In this document: positions 7,242 to 15,281 of the stretch, piece after piece
How positions within the stretch are numbered: the stretch's first letter is position 1
Layout of the letters: the number at the start of each line of letters is the position of its first letter
DNA from: a bacterium
Lineage (GTDB): Bacteria > Vulcanimicrobiota > Xenobia > RGZZ01
NCBI GenBank assembly: GCA_021782195.1
Contig: JAJXVI010000006.1
Location: 1-15,897 of the forward strand
Length of the DNA stretch: 15,897 bases
Reading direction: 5' to 3'
The notes under the pieces: generated by a model
Databases searched by the model: none
The model's input: the letters and a program-made list of their open reading frames with translations, nothing else
Told to the model about the DNA's origin: nothing
Position numbers and translations under genes: made by a program

Positions 7242-8477
7242 CTACTTCTTCACCACCAGGATGTCCGCGGACGGATAATCCTTGCCTTGCACGTAGGTAT
7301 CGCGCAACGGCCAGCCCGACGCCGGGTCAACCGTCAGCACGTCAACCTTGTTGTCAAGCATCAGCACCGTCTCCTCGATGGTGACCCGCCCGACCGTAGG
7401 GCGCCACACGAATGCTTGCGGCGCAATCATCGTCTCGGCAACGGTCGGTCGAAGCGTCCAGTCGCGCGACGCATACCCCGTGGCTCCCCCGACCTCTCGC
7501 AGGTCCCAGGCCGTGGGAGCGTTCGCCGCCGTGTAGATGCGCACCATCGCGGGAAACAGAAGCGGCGTCACGAGCCCGGAATGAAGGGTTGCGGAAAGGT
7601 TCGCAAACACCTGAACCGCGTCGACGTACTCGCGCACCATCGCGTTCGGCACAGGCCCGAAGTGTACCGAACGCACCAGGGAAACGTGCAATCCCCACCG
7701 TTCGACGGTCGCGTCGACCGACACATCGTGTTCCACGGGCGCCGAGGTGGCTTCGACCGTCCCGTACTGACGAAGTCTCTTGTCGGCGGTCGCCGTCACG
7801 ACGTCAACGTGGAGACCGTTCTCCGTCAACGAAGCGTCAGCGAGTGCTGCAATCTCGTCCTCCCGCATTCCCGGGTGGATCTGCCGACAGGCCCCCTCCA
7901 GCGCCACGGCAGCCTGCCTTCCCACCCAGCGATACTTGACGACCTCGGAGTCGGTCAGTGGCACGCGCAAGCGCGCCAGGTCCCGATCCAGGAGAACGTC
8001 CCCGGGGCGGGGGACGTCGGTCCCGACCTGCGGCGTCCCCACGAGGTCGGCCAGCCCGGCGCACGGATCATCCGCCGTCCAGGAGCTGCCATGCGCCTCC
8101 CAGCCGTAGCCATAAAGGTTCTCCGACACCAGGCGATTCACCTTACCGGAGGGGCCAAGCACGAGACGTGCCCCGTCCGAAAGCACGAGCAGAAAGACCG
8201 AACCGTGGCACCGCGGAACATACTGACCGGCAGTCAGCCAGGCAATGTTCGCCCGACGCGAGATCAGCATCCCACCCAGGTTGCGACGCTTGATGAGCGC
8301 GACCACACGCGAAATCTTGATTGCCATTTCCTGGGCGATCACGGATCGCGCGAACAGCGGCACGGTGGGAATATCGGTCGGGTCAGCCAACACACCGCGC
8401 AAGAATGCAGGCCCGAGCGCAAGGCAGACCGCGGCCACCACAACGGCGGCTCCCAGCTTACAGCGCGCCCGGCTCAT
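7242..8477 (-). CDS. M24 (creatinase/aminopeptidase P-like) fold protein with signal peptide; metal ligands mostly missing
   Basis: The 411 residues begin with a hydrophobic segment (8-31) like a signal peptide or membrane anchor, followed by a creatinase N-terminal-like domain (about 50-165) and an M24 'pita-bread' domain (about 175-390). The active M24 metal site needs Asp, Asp, His, Glu, Glu. Here Asp255 can match the first, but the second Asp is Ser266 (LHVSLVR), the HGIG histidine region reads GGATGY (330-335), the EPG glutamate region reads VWRP, and only Glu368 (IEET) remains. The GGATGY and QAFVWRP blocks resemble a known M24-like subgroup with HHQGG..GY and AWNPS. It is probably not a standard dimetal peptidase. 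The ATG at 8477 overlaps the upstream stop as ATGA, so it is coupled to the luciferase-like gene. A start further upstream at 8555 would lie inside that gene and bury the signal peptide. Confidence 0.75.
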   Translation of the reverse strand: MSRARCKLGAAVVVAAVCLALGPAFLRGVLADPTDIPTVPLFARSVIAQEMAIKISRVVALIKRRNLGGMLISRRANIAWLTAGQYVPRCHGSVFLLVLSDGARLVLGPSGKVNRLVSENLYGYGWEAHGSSWTADDPCAGLADLVGTPQVGTDVPRPGDVLLDRDLARLRVPLTDSEVVKYRWVGRQAAVALEGACRQIHPGMREDEIAALADASLTENGLHVDVVTATADKRLRQYGTVEATSAPVEHDVSVDATVERWGLHVSLVRSVHFGPVPNAMVREYVDAVQVFANLSATLHSGLVTPLLFPAMVRIYTAANAPTAWDLREVGGATGYASRDWTLRPTVAETMIAPQAFVWRPTVGRVTIEETVLMLDNKVDVLTVDPASGWPLRDTYVQGKDYPSADILVVKK

Positions 8478-9409
8478 CGGCCCGCCAGGCGCGCAACCAC
8501 CGGCGCAAACGCGTGCATCGAGGACTCCCCGACCGTCACATAGGAGATATCCCACATGGCGCGCCGCTCTTCGAGCGTGGCCACAATCTCGTCGAGCGAG
8601 CCGATCAGGGCATACGGCATCGCGAGCACGCCTTCCCCGCTCAAGTTGAAGTGAGGACCGACGGCCTTCGCCACCTGTTCCCGCGCCGGCGTCACCACCA
8701 CAACAAACGCCAGCACATTCAGTTCGAGGTCGGCGTAACGCGCGCCCGCAGCCTCACGCACCCATCCGAGCTTGCGTTGCGTGGACTCCACGGAAGCGTC
8801 GGCACCGAGGCCCGGCCCGTACTCCCCAGCCGCCAGGTTGAAGTTGATGCCAACGATGTCGGCTTCCCGCGCGGCAATCCCAAGCATGCGCCGCCCTCCT
8901 CCCCCGATGAAGAAAGGAGGATGTGGACGCTGCACGCACCGAGGGCGACCCTCCATCTTCACCTGGTAGTATCGACCTTCAAAATTCAACGGCGACGACG
9001 AGAACAGGCCCTTCAAGACAGCCACCGCCTCCTCGAAGCGGTCGAGGCGAATGCGGGGCGTGTCGTAGGGAATTCCGGATTCGTCGTAGTCCTTCTTCAT
9101 CCAGCCGGCCCCGATGCCGAGCTCGAGACGCCCACCCGAGAGCAGATCGAGGGTGGCCAGTTCCTTGCCGAGCACAACCGGGTGACGAAAATCGTTATCA
9201 AACACGCCGGCCCCGACCCGAACGTTCCGAGTGGCGTCGGCCGCCTGCATCAGGGCGGTCAGGGGGGCGAGCTGGTCCCCGAAGTGGTCGCTCAGGCACA
9301 CCGCGTCGTACCCCAGCGTCTCCGCCTCCTGAACTTTTCGACGCCAGTCGTCGGCGCCCGTCGCGTTCACAAACTGAACGCCAAATCTAAACTTTCTGGA
9401 ATGGCCCAT
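8474..9409 (-). CDS. F420-type luciferase-like (LLM class) oxidoreductase, TIGR03621-like
   Basis: A 311-residue TIM-barrel enzyme of the bacterial luciferase superfamily. Such proteins use coenzyme F420 or flavin to oxidise or reduce small substrates; the substrate here is unknown. Telling blocks are LSDHFGDQLAPL, DNDFRHPVVLGKELATLDLL, SGGRLELGIGAGW and QRPHPPFFIGGGGRRML, closely resembling, from memory, the F420-dependent TIGR03621 (MSMEG_2516) family. The ATG at 9409 has GGAGG (plus-strand CCTCC, 9415-9419) five bases upstream. The frame extends another 21 codons upstream with no better SD. It is the first gene of a two-gene minus-strand unit with the M24-like gene and is divergent from the small exported protein gene at 9621. 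Confidence 0.88.
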   Translation of the reverse strand: MGHSRKFRFGVQFVNATGADDWRRKVQEAETLGYDAVCLSDHFGDQLAPLTALMQAADATRNVRVGAGVFDNDFRHPVVLGKELATLDLLSGGRLELGIGAGWMKKDYDESGIPYDTPRIRLDRFEEAVAVLKGLFSSSPLNFEGRYYQVKMEGRPRCVQRPHPPFFIGGGGRRMLGIAAREADIVGINFNLAAGEYGPGLGADASVESTQRKLGWVREAAGARYADLELNVLAFVVVVTPAREQVAKAVGPHFNLSGEGVLAMPYALIGSLDEIVATLEERRAMWDISYVTVGESSMHAFAPVVARLAGR

Positions 9410-9620
9410 GCCAGCCTCCGTTCTCCGGGTCTCTCCGCTCCCGATCGAGCGGCCTGACTCACGCGCTCCCACGCGTCACACGACCGAGAAAGCCGTACGG
9501 TCGCGGAACGCCACACCGGAACCCGCCCTTCGCAGATGTCCTTGTGGAACGCGCAACGTTCTCCACTTCCCCGAAACGGGAAAGGAGTTTTCCCCCCTCT
9601 CGAGGGAAACTTCCTGCCGT

Positions 9621-10115
9621 ATGAAACACACGTTCCTCGCCACGCTTCTTGCGCTTGCAATCACCGCAAGCGCCGCCCTCTCCGCCCCGGCCAACCTGAC
9701 GTCCACAGACGCGCTGGGCAAACTTCGTGTCGGCATGGCCGGCCCCGCGGTCATTGCCGCCATCGGCCACCCCAATCAGAAAATTCGCACCCCCCTCGCA
9801 CGCCACAGCAAGTTCTACTCGGAACAGTGGGTATATAAGAAGCTGGGGCTCGACCTCGTCTTCACCAACAAGGGACACGTCAAGTCAGAAGCCGTGTGGG
9901 GCGTGACCGCGAACCCTCCGTGCACCCTGTCCACCGCGCGTGGAATTCACATCGGAAGCCCCGAGTCGGCAATCCGCACGGCCTACGCAAAGGATATCAA
10001 CAAAGCCCAATCGACTCCCTACTCGATTGTGGCGGGTTCAATCGACGGTGGCCTCATCTTCACCCTCAACCGAGGCAAGGTGATGCGCATCTTCCTGGGT
10101 GACGCGAAAATCTGA
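9621..10115 (+). CDS. Small exported protein with two SmpA/BamE-like repeats
   Basis: 164 residues with a signal peptide (1-22, cut near ALSA). The mature part holds two similar units: LRVGMAGPAVIAAIGHP to LVFTNKGHV (35-87) and GIHIGSPESAIRTAYAK to LIFTLNRGKVMRIFLG (108-160). Each has the 'G.s...v...G' helix followed by beta strands, as in SmpA/BamE and related inhibitor-like folds. There is no lipobox Cys, so it is not an obvious lipoprotein; the sole Cys is residue 101. Function is unknown; such folds usually mediate protein binding in the envelope. The SD is weak (GAGGGA, 9602-9607, rather far from the ATG). The gene stands alone between divergent and convergent luciferase-like genes and ends at a terminator. 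Confidence 0.75.
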   Translation: MKHTFLATLLALAITASAALSAPANLTSTDALGKLRVGMAGPAVIAAIGHPNQKIRTPLARHSKFYSEQWVYKKLGLDLVFTNKGHVKSEAVWGVTANPPCTLSTARGIHIGSPESAIRTAYAKDINKAQSTPYSIVAGSIDGGLIFTLNRGKVMRIFLGDAKI

Positions 10116-10131
10116 CCGCCGGCCCGATAAG

Positions 10132-10176
10132 AAAACAGGCCCGTCGCGCGCAATGCAGTCGTGACGGGCCTGTTTT
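10132..10176. terminator. Rho-independent terminator, bidirectional
   Basis: AAAACAGGCCCGTC (10132-10145) pairs perfectly over 14 bases with GACGGGCCTGTTTT (10163-10176) around a 17-base loop. It lies between the convergent genes ending at 10115 and 10213 and carries A and T runs on both sides, so it can serve both. Confidence 0.92.
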
Positions 10177-10212
10177 GCGTTTCACGGGACGTTGCTCCCC
10201 GAGAAGCGTCCC

Positions 10213-11106
10213 TCAGCGGACGGCCTTCAACGCGAGCGCGACCGCCATCTCGCGATAGGCGTCCATGGGCAGCGCGGTCGGATCGGCGGAAAGTGCCTGC
10301 AAGCACACGTGGTCCGCGCCAGCAGCGTGGTGCGCGGCCACGCGCGCGACCACGTCCTCGACGCTTCCCCAGGCCACCAGATCGTCGACCAGGCGGTCGC
10401 TTCCCCCGCGCGCCACGTCGTCTTCGGTGTAGCCGAGACGCAAAAGATTGTTGATGTAGTTCGGCGCCTTCAGGTACACCGACATGTGGGCGCGGGCCAC
10501 GGCGCGCGCCTTCTCCGCGTCTCGCTCGAGCACGAAGGCCAGTTCGGGGGCCAGCAACGGTCCCTGACCGAGAATTTCGCGAGCCTTCACGGTGTGGCTC
10601 ACCGGCACAAAGTACGGGTGGGCCCCACGGGAGCGGGTGGCCGCCAGGGCCAGCATCTTCGGACCCAGTGCCGCAAGGACGCGTAGAGGCTCGACCGACG
10701 GAGCCACCGCCTTGTAGATGGCGCGGTCCATCTCCTCGAGATAGGCCACCATCTTCCGGTACGGCGTGGAATACTCGTGCCCTCGCAGTCCCGTCACCAG
10801 GTGCGCGTGGCTCACGCCCAGCCCGAACAGGAAGCGGTCCGGCCAGACTTCAGCAAGGGTCCGGTAGCCGGCCGCCGCGGTCATCGCATCGCGTGCGTAA
10901 ATGTTCGCAATGCCGCTGGCGATGACCACGCGCTTCGTGGCCCCCAGAAACAGTGCGGCCTGCACCAGCGCTTCACGACCCACGGCTTCCGGATACCAGA
11001 TGGCTCCGTAACCGAGCTCCTCGAGTTCGGCGGCCGCCTCGGCGACCTGTCCCCACGGCTGGAACTCAAATGCAAACGACCATACGCCGACCTTGCCCAG
11101 ATCCAT
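10213..11106 (-). CDS. F420-type luciferase-like (LLM class) oxidoreductase, TIGR03620-like
   Basis: A 297-residue luciferase-superfamily barrel. It starts MDLGKVGVWSFAFEF and continues with ELEELGYGAIWYPEAVGRE, ASGIANIYARDAMT and FLFGLGVSHAHLV. These blocks resemble the F420-dependent TIGR03620 (MSMEG_4141) family as I recall it. The substrate is unknown. ATG 11106 has AGAGG (plus-strand CCTCT, 11117-11121) about ten bases upstream; the open frame reaches 11280 but the family N-terminus fits 11106. It is clearly a different family from the luciferase-like gene at 8474-9409, so the two are not a recent duplication. It is transcribed divergently from the acyltransferase gene. Confidence 0.88.
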   Translation of the reverse strand: MDLGKVGVWSFAFEFQPWGQVAEAAAELEELGYGAIWYPEAVGREALVQAALFLGATKRVVIASGIANIYARDAMTAAAGYRTLAEVWPDRFLFGLGVSHAHLVTGLRGHEYSTPYRKMVAYLEEMDRAIYKAVAPSVEPLRVLAALGPKMLALAATRSRGAHPYFVPVSHTVKAREILGQGPLLAPELAFVLERDAEKARAVARAHMSVYLKAPNYINNLLRLGYTEDDVARGGSDRLVDDLVAWGSVEDVVARVAAHHAAGADHVCLQALSADPTALPMDAYREMAVALALKAVR

Positions 11107-11278
11107 CTCGAATGCACCTCTTTCACGGGCCGCCGCTCCCGCATCATGGGTCGGACGTCGCGACGGCCACGAATCCTCATCGCGAGAGGTTGGTGACACG
11201 CACCCCGTCTTCCTGTCAAGCACGCTGTTCGAAAACTTCCTTGAAGGGACCGCGCTCCTCGACGCGAAGCAGCCTCCC

Positions 11279-11725
11279 ATGTCCTTCCGCCCGCAGATCT
11301 GGCATCCCGAGAAGTCGAACGTCTACTGCGACGACATCGGCGAAGAGACCAACGTGGCCGCCCTGGTCGAAATCCAGCACGGCGCACGCATCGGACGGCG
11401 CTGCCGCATCGGCGCCCTCTGCTTCATTCCAGCCGGCGTCGACATCGGCGACGATGTTTTCGTCGGGCCCGGCACCGTGTTCACCAACGACCTCTTCCCC
11501 TCCGCACGCAGCGCCGCCAACGGCACGTGGGAGATGCGCCCGACGCGCATCGAGAACGAGGTGTCCATCGGCGCCAACGCCACCATCCTCTGCGGCATCA
11601 CCATCGGACGCGGCGCGGTGGTGGGTGCAGGCTCCGTGGTGACCCGAGACGTCCCCGCCGACGCGGTGGTCTACGGTAACCCCGCGCGCGTGCGCCGCAG
11701 CGTGGACCGAACGCCGCCACGGTGA
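11279..11725 (+). CDS. Left-handed beta-helix (hexapeptide repeat) acyltransferase
   Basis: 148 residues made almost entirely of hexapeptide repeats, for example IGRRCRIGALCFIP, IGDDVFVGPGTVFTND and VSIGANATILCGITIGRGA, ending in the usual VPADAVVYGNPARVRR. The VFTNDL...RPTRIENEVSIGAN pattern resembles WlbB/WbpD-type N-acetyltransferases acting on UDP-amino sugars, so a role in surface glycan synthesis is likely but not proven; the active site lies between subunits of a trimer. ATG 11279 is the first good start, although no SD is visible; the frame is open upstream to 11093, but most of that overlaps the divergent gene's start region. The stop overlaps the hrpB start as GTGA. Confidence 0.82.
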   Translation: MSFRPQIWHPEKSNVYCDDIGEETNVAALVEIQHGARIGRRCRIGALCFIPAGVDIGDDVFVGPGTVFTNDLFPSARSAANGTWEMRPTRIENEVSIGANATILCGITIGRGAVVGAGSVVTRDVPADAVVYGNPARVRRSVDRTPPR

Positions 11726-14337
11726 GCGTCGGCCGTCCCCTCCCGATCGATGCGGCGCTCCCTCGCATCCGCGGTGCGCTGGAAACCGGCAACCTCGTGC
11801 TCACCGCGCCCCCGGGCTCCGGCAAGACCACGCGCATCCCCCCGTTTCTTGATGGACGCGTGCTGGTGGTGGAACCCCGACGCCTCGCGACCCGCCTGGC
11901 CGCCACGCGCGTCGCGCAGGAACGGGGACAGGAGGTCGGCGACGAAATCGGCTGGCAGGTGCGTTTCGATCGATGTTGCGGTCCGCGGACGCGCGTACTC
12001 TACCTGACCGACGGGCTCCTCACCCGCCGCCTGGTCACCGACCCCCGACTGCGCGACGTCAATGTGGTGGTCGTCGACGAAATCCACGAGCGTCACCTGC
12101 AGACCGACCTCGCGCTGGCATGGGTCCGCAACCTGCAGCGCACCACCCGCCCCGACCTGCGCCTGCTCGCTATGTCGGCAACCCTCAACGCGGCGCCGCT
12201 TGCGCGTTTCCTGGGCGACTGCGAGGTCATCGACGCCCCCGGGCGCGTTTATCCCGTGGAAATCTCCTATCGCTGCGAAAATCCTGACCGACCGCTCGAG
12301 ACACGCATCGCCGCGGCCGTGCGCGAAGCGTTGCGCGACGACAACGGCGACGTGCTCGTGTTCCTCCCGGGAGCCGCCGAGATTCGGCGCGCGGCCGATG
12401 CCTGCGCCGACGTGGGGACCCGCGTCGTGGGTTTGCACGCAAGCATGCCCCTGGCCGAGCAGGCGGCCGCAATCGCTCCGGGGCGCGCGCGCAAAGTCAT
12501 CCTGAGCACGAACGTGGCGGAATCGTCCATCACGGTGGAAGGGGTCACGGTCGTCATCGACACGGGCCTCGCGCGCGTGGCCCACACCTCCCCCTGGTCG
12601 GGGCGGACCGAACTGCGCCTGGAGAAAATCAGCCAGGCGGCCGCCGAGCAGCGCGCCGGACGCGCCGGGCGCGTGCGCCCAGGGCGCTGCATCCGCCTCT
12701 ACGACGCCCACGAACTGCTGCGCCGGCCCGCCCACGGCCTGGCCGAAATCCACCGCACCGATCTCTCGGGGACGATGCTCGCGCTGCACGGGGCGGGGCT
12801 CGGCGCGGGGCTCGGCGTGGGTCGTCCCCAGCGGGAGGGTGAGACGCTGCCGGCCTCCGCGCCGTTGCCCGCAGGCAGTCTTCGGCAGGAGGGAGGGGCA
12901 CTGCCGGCGGGAGCCCCCCTGGAGTGGCTCGAAGCACCGTCCCCCGTCGCGATCGACGACGCAAACGCGCTGCTCGAGCAGCTCGGCGCGTGGACGCGGG
13001 AGGCGGGCATCACGCCGCGCGGACGCGCCATGCTGAAGCTGCCCGTACATCCGCGCCTCGCGCGCCTCGTGCTGGAAGCGGCGGAACGCGGAGCGCCGGC
13101 TGCCGGTTGTCGGGCCGCGGCGATCCTGTCGGAGTCGGACGTCCGCGCCGACGCGCGAGCGCTCCTCGGGTCCCCGGCCACCCAACGCACGCGTACCGGC
13201 GACGGCGTGCGCGGAAAACGCCTGGGGACGGTCGCGCGCTCCGACGTGCTCGCCCGCATGGACCTCCTCGAAAGTGGCGGACGGGACCTCGACCCGGTCG
13301 CCGCGCGCGCGGTAAGACAGCTTGAGCGCGCACTAGGGGACGCCCTCGAGGAAGGGCAACGGATTGGAGGACAACGCCTCGATCCCGAGCAGCTCGAGAA
13401 CATCTTGCTGGTGGCACTGCTCGACGCCTTCCCCGACCGCGTGGCGCGTCGACGCCCGGGCGCACCGCGTGACGAACTGCTGCTGGCAACGGGACAGATC
13501 GCGCGCCTCGCCACTGACAGCGTGGTCTTCGACGCCGAGTGGATGGTGTGTGTGGAGGCGGAACTGCGGGACGGGCGCGGCGGGCTCCTGGTGCGCCTGG
13601 CGAGCGAGATCGAGCCCGCCTGGCTCCTCGACCGCTTCATCGACCGTATCGAAGAGCGCGATGAGCGCGTCTGGAACGAGAAATCAGAACGCGTGGACCG
13701 CGTCAGCCGCCTGCTCTACGGGCGTCTGGCACTCGACGAGACCCGCGGCCCGGCCCCTCGCGACGCGCGTACCACGGCGCTGCTTGCCGATGCCGCGCAG
13801 CGCGCCGGCATGCTGCGAGAAAGCGAAGCGGTGACCGTTTTCCTGCACCGACTCGCATTCCTGGGACGAACGTTCCCCGACGCCGGTCTGCCGCGTCCTG
13901 AAGAACTCGACCTCGCGTGGCTCGCGCGCGCGCTGTGCGAGGGGCTCGTGTCGCTGGCGGAGTTGCGCGCACGGGGCGATCTTGCGGACGCGCTGGAGGA
14001 ACGGCTGTCGGGAACCCACCGGTCGCTGCTGGCGCGGGCCGCACCGCGCTTCGTGGAACTGGCTCGAAGGCGACGCGTCCCCGTGCACTACGAGGCGGAC
14101 CGGGATCCGTGGATCGCTTCGCGCCTGCAGGACTTTCTCGGGATGCGGGAGGGACCGCGCGTCGCGGACGGACGCGTTCCGCTGGTGCTGCACCTGCTCG
14201 CGCCGAACACGCGGGCGGTGCAGGTCACGACGGATCTCGCGGGCTTCTGGGCGCGGACGTGGCCCGCGGTCCGGCGCGAACTCGGTCGGCGCTACCCGCG
14301 CCACGCGTGGCCGGAGGATCCGCTCGGCGGCGCGTAA
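11722..14337 (+). CDS. hrpB: ATP-dependent helicase HrpB, DEAH/RHA type
   Basis: 871 residues with a full DEAH-box core: PPGSGKTT (30-37), DEIH (119-122), SAT (152-154), STNVAESSIT (262-271) and QRAGRAGR (310-317). The HrpB-specific C-terminal domain ends in VQVTTDLAGFWARTWP and YPRHAWPEDP, a hallmark of HrpB. HrpB is a putative RNA helicase; its cellular role is poorly defined. GTG 11722 overlaps the acyltransferase stop, implying coupling. It is somewhat longer than usual, partly because of a roughly 43-residue Gly/Ala/Pro-rich insert (about 357-399) between the helicase core and the WLEAPSPVAIDDA segment. DNA here is visibly richer in GC than the wall cluster. Confidence 0.93.
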   Translation: MSVGRPLPIDAALPRIRGALETGNLVLTAPPGSGKTTRIPPFLDGRVLVVEPRRLATRLAATRVAQERGQEVGDEIGWQVRFDRCCGPRTRVLYLTDGLLTRRLVTDPRLRDVNVVVVDEIHERHLQTDLALAWVRNLQRTTRPDLRLLAMSATLNAAPLARFLGDCEVIDAPGRVYPVEISYRCENPDRPLETRIAAAVREALRDDNGDVLVFLPGAAEIRRAADACADVGTRVVGLHASMPLAEQAAAIAPGRARKVILSTNVAESSITVEGVTVVIDTGLARVAHTSPWSGRTELRLEKISQAAAEQRAGRAGRVRPGRCIRLYDAHELLRRPAHGLAEIHRTDLSGTMLALHGAGLGAGLGVGRPQREGETLPASAPLPAGSLRQEGGALPAGAPLEWLEAPSPVAIDDANALLEQLGAWTREAGITPRGRAMLKLPVHPRLARLVLEAAERGAPAAGCRAAAILSESDVRADARALLGSPATQRTRTGDGVRGKRLGTVARSDVLARMDLLESGGRDLDPVAARAVRQLERALGDALEEGQRIGGQRLDPEQLENILLVALLDAFPDRVARRRPGAPRDELLLATGQIARLATDSVVFDAEWMVCVEAELRDGRGGLLVRLASEIEPAWLLDRFIDRIEERDERVWNEKSERVDRVSRLLYGRLALDETRGPAPRDARTTALLADAAQRAGMLRESEAVTVFLHRLAFLGRTFPDAGLPRPEELDLAWLARALCEGLVSLAELRARGDLADALEERLSGTHRSLLARAAPRFVELARRRRVPVHYEADRDPWIASRLQDFLGMREGPRVADGRVPLVLHLLAPNTRAVQVTTDLAGFWARTWPAVRRELGRRYPRHAWPEDPLGGA
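12789..12920 (+). repeat. In-frame low-complexity insert in hrpB
   Basis: The DNA carries short imperfect repeats: GGGGCTCGGC twice in 12796-12817, giving GAGLGAGLGVG, then two related blocks encoding GETLPASAPLPAG and GGALPAGAPLEW. They add about 43 residues where other HrpB proteins, from memory, have a short linker. The reading frame is preserved, suggesting expansion by slippage or duplication. Confidence 0.5.
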
Positions 14338-14651
14338 GCCGTGGCAGGGGTCCTCCGTTCGCCGCTCCCGACGAATCCGTCGACGGAAAAAGAAATACAG
14401 CAGCTCCCACATGGGGTTCCGGTTCGTTGAACGGACATGTTCTCCTTTGAACGCGGAAGGGGCGAGCGCAGGAGAGGCATGGAACACACAGAGGGGAGCG
14501 CAGCGATGGAGGGCAAGCGTCCCTCGGGGCAGAACGAATGCTTGCTGCTTTCTGTTGCAGTGCTTCGATGACCGGGGGTGGGGGGGCCACATGTCCGGAC
14601 CCGTCCCGGTCTTGATCCAGAGGTCACGAAGTCATTTGAGGAGGGCAAATC
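14338..14651 (+). other. Intergenic region, no gene seen; upstream region of exported protein gene
   Basis: This 314-base stretch has no convincing coding frame. It contains the 12-base palindrome TCCGTCGACGGA near 14380-14391, an inverted repeat GCAAGC/GCTTGC (14513-14518 and 14540-14545), and a 7-base repeat GACCGGG/CCCGGTC (14570-14576 and 14605-14611) about 40 bases before the next start. No clear -35/-10 pair and no intrinsic terminator for hrpB were found. The promoter of the next gene presumably lies here. Confidence 0.5.
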
Positions 14652-15158
14652 ATGAAGCCTGACCGCAGGCATTGTCTCAAGGCGTTCTTGTGCACCCTGA
14701 CCACTGTCGCGTGCATGGCAGTCATTCTTTTCGGCGCTGGGCTGTTCGCGCGTCCCGCGATGGCCGGACCGGTGGCTGCCAGCGGCAACCACTATGTCGG
14801 CCAGGGGCTTGACGTCACGGCCGTGTCCAGCCTGAACACCGCCCTGGGGGGGGTACACGGGAGCATTCAGGTCGTGGTAAGCATCAACGGCTCCCCGGTT
14901 CCCGTCAGAGGGGTCATCGTGGCGCAGAGTTATCATATGTTCGGTCAGTCCATCTACACGCGACTGTCGCAACTGGGCAAAAACGGAAACACCTGGACTT
15001 TTGCTCTTTTTGCCGATCACCTCAACAGGAATGAGCCGTTCGTGGTCAGCCTGTTCCCCCACGTTCTTCGATGGAACCCCAACGGCCCACCGAACAATGC
15101 TTTCGCCACCCTACAGTTCCGCTGGCCGACGGACCTGCTGGAGTACATGGGATCGTGA
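14652..15158 (+). CDS. Exported protein of unknown function
   Basis: 168 residues. A long signal peptide (1-38: basic start with Arg and Lys, hydrophobic core, cut after AMA) is followed by a mature part of 130 residues. The mature part alternates hydrophobic and polar residues (IQVVVSING, RGVIVAQSY, WTFALFADH, PFVVSLFPHVLRW), suggesting a small beta-sandwich. It has no Cys in the mature region and no sorting signal at the C-terminus. I do not recognise the family. The ATG has an excellent SD, GAGGAGGG (14638-14645), seven bases upstream. It precedes a pilin-like gene on the same strand, but a 394-base gap argues against a simple operon. Confidence 0.7.
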   Translation: MKPDRRHCLKAFLCTLTTVACMAVILFGAGLFARPAMAGPVAASGNHYVGQGLDVTAVSSLNTALGGVHGSIQVVVSINGSPVPVRGVIVAQSYHMFGQSIYTRLSQLGKNGNTWTFALFADHLNRNEPFVVSLFPHVLRWNPNGPPNNAFATLQFRWPTDLLEYMGS

Positions 15159-15198
15159 TGGCGGGACCGCAAAGAGAGTGCAACCGAGTTGACACAAA

Positions 15199-15281
15199 CC
15201 GGCCTCCGGACACCCGCGGACGCAACGTGCCGTGAATCTGGCCCGTGGGCACGCGGGTGCCCACGAAAGTCCGGAGGTCGG
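15199..15281. other. Nested inverted repeats, candidate structured RNA or palindromic element
   Basis: Bases 15199-15211 pair with 15269-15281 over 13 positions (one G-U). Inside lies a perfect 9-base hairpin, CGTGGGCAC/GTGCCCACG (15244-15252 and 15257-15265), with a GCGG loop and three A residues before the outer strand closes. The element starts 41 bases after the stop at 15158. It could be a 3'-end stabiliser of that transcript, a leader of the pilin gene, a small RNA, or a REP-like palindromic repeat. No named RNA class was recognised. Confidence 0.5.

Noticed and set aside
7287..9457. Two long plus-strand frames (418 and 378 codons) opposite the M24-like and luciferase-like genes
   Set aside because: They are Arg/His/Pro-rich, lack a plausible start region, and mirror genes with conserved motifs and good SD sites.
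11671..13185. Long minus-strand frame (504 codons) opposite hrpB
   Set aside because: It is antisense to helicase motifs and shows no domain; high GC explains the lack of stops.
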